The notes beneath the pieces are model-generated. The model was not told the DNA's origin and searched no databases. It saw only the letters and a program-made list of their open reading frames with translations. DNA of 5,689 nt, taken from Christensenella sp. UBA4651 (GTDB taxonomy: Bacteria; Bacillota; Clostridia; Christensenellales; UBA1242). The stretch covers positions 26,877-32,565 of the forward strand of contig DHMD01000023.1 in NCBI GenBank assembly GCA_002405615.1, read 5' to 3'. Both the position numbers and the translations under genes were made by a program. Shown piece after piece: positions 5,175 through 5,689 of the stretch (positions are counted from its first letter, which is position 1; every line of letters begins with the position of its first letter).

Positions 5175-5216
5175 AAAGTCGATTATTGCAGCAATACAGT
5201 ATGGACTTTTTCTTTT
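5175..5216 (+). terminator. Second hairpin with long U-rich tail, possibly the end of a tiny RNA
   Basis: AAAGTC (5175-5180) pairs with GACTTT (5204-5209), enclosing TATTG/CAATA (5184-5188 with 5192-5196), and runs into TTTTTCTTTTTT. Upstream, TTGACT (5128-5133) and TATAAT (5147-5152) are only 13 bases apart, so a promoter for a separate RNA of about 60 bases is doubtful. It may be a backup terminator for the RNA at 5015. Confidence 0.45.
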
Positions 5217-5272
5217 TTGCTTTAATTTCGAGTTTTATCTAAAAATTTTCTACTAATATATTCTCCAATACT

Positions 5273-5301
5273 TTGACAAATGGCGGTATATTTGTTAAAA
5301 T
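5273..5301 (+). promoter_or_regulatory. Sigma-A-type promoter with extended -10 for the membrane protein gene
   Basis: TTGACA (5273-5278), 17 bases, TAAAAT (5296-5301), with TG one base before the -10 box (TGTTAAAAT). The expected start is near 5308, giving a 5' leader of about 23 bases before the ATG at 5331. Confidence 0.75.
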
Positions 5302-5330
5302 ATGCTATATAATTATTGCGGGGGTAGAGA

Positions 5331-5689
5331 ATGAGAGTTTTGTCAGTAATCACTTTAATTTTTACTATTATAATTGCGGTTGCACTCATCGTATTTTTTG
5401 CTTTTGAAAAGACTATTCCGACCGATTGGGCAAAACAAGCAATTATCGACAGTACAGCCAATCTCAAAGTTGCCGATTTTGATACTTTGAGCACCCAAGA
5501 CAAACTCGGTTGTCGCAAACTCGTTACCGAGTACTCATATAGCGACACGGGTATCAAGGTTGCCGTTTCTCGAATGGCTACAAAGGTTGAACTTGTCGGG
5601 ACGGGCGAGAATATGATTGTTCGCAAAAAAATTACCGAGTACGACTTACTTTCTAAACCTACTAGCGACATCTCCACTTACTATTACAA
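5331..5689 (+). CDS. Hypothetical membrane-anchored protein, 3'-truncated by window edge
   Basis: The frame stays open from the ATG to the window end (119 codons seen, no stop), so the length is unknown. The start is chosen from GGGGG at 5320-5324, six bases upstream, and from the promoter at 5273. Residues 4-25 (LSVITLIFTIIIAVALIVFF and neighbours) form one hydrophobic segment behind a single Arg, which fits an uncleaved signal anchor with the rest outside the membrane; no lipobox cysteine is present. The following domain is mixed charged and polar (FEKTIPTDWAKQAI, then DFDTLSTQDKLGCRKLVTEY) and I do not recognise it. Codon choice resembles the upstream genes. The opposing minus-strand open frame over the same bases has no promoter or ribosome-binding support. 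Confidence 0.7.
   Translation, partial: MRVLSVITLIFTIIIAVALIVFFAFEKTIPTDWAKQAIIDSTANLKVADFDTLSTQDKLGCRKLVTEYSYSDTGIKVAVSRMATKVELVGTGENMIVRKKITEYDLLSKPTSDISTYYY

Noticed and set aside
5316..5330. Similarity of GCGGGGGTAGAG before the last gene to the tRNA-fMet 5' end GCGGGGTAGAG
   Set aside because: The match is short and G-rich, has an extra G, no other tRNA part follows, and it is explained as the ribosome-binding region.
5222..5677. 151-codon minus-strand open frame
   Set aside because: It is antisense to the membrane protein frame, which has a promoter, ribosome-binding site, a clear hydrophobic anchor and matching codon use.

Overview
This window looks like chromosome from a low-GC Gram-positive bacterium (Bacillota, probably a Clostridia-like or uncultured gut-type lineage). 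The evidence is a fatty acid kinase/PlsX gene set, Shine-Dalgarno sites of the GGAG type, textbook sigma-A-type promoters and intrinsic terminators. All genes are on the + strand. The genus cannot be read from the sequence. Stop codons seen are TAA and TAG only, and nothing suggests a recoded TGA.

Bases 1-4169 hold a tight operon-like run of four genes with gaps of 3, 9 and 11 bases: the 3' part of fakA (fatty acid kinase), plsX (phosphate acyltransferase), a DegV/FakB-type fatty-acid-binding protein, and a large GNAT-type acetyltransferase. The first three form one route. FakB presents a fatty acid, FakA phosphorylates it to acyl-phosphate, and PlsX interconverts acyl-phosphate and acyl-ACP. 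This links exogenous or recycled fatty acids to phospholipid synthesis. The fourth gene is not assigned to the pathway. An inverted-repeat-rich stretch and an intrinsic terminator (4331-4359) follow it.

Bases 4395-5220 are non-coding but dense with signals. A strong promoter drives an initiator tRNA-fMet (4434-4510). Directly behind the tRNA is a cassette of stable hairpins that occurs twice (4486-4640 and 4723-4880). Each copy begins with the same 28 bases of the tRNA 3' end, and the second copy has no intact tRNA in front of it. Between the copies is an 82-base segment with its own hairpin and a neat potential three-way junction. A terminator (4884-4916) closes the unit. A second unit follows: a perfect TTGACA-17-TATAAT promoter, an RNA of about 104 nt that I cannot match to a known class, and a terminator at 5098-5118. 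A smaller hairpin with a U-rich tail (5175-5216) comes next. The tRNA-linked cassettes and the RNA at 5015 share a G-rich GGGRAAGTY block and a CCTCC block that can pair, so they may be related.

From 5273 a good promoter leads into a membrane-anchored hypothetical protein that runs off the window end. I see no CRISPR array, transposase, integrase or toxin-antitoxin genes. The most unusual part of the window is the RNA region at 4486-5118.
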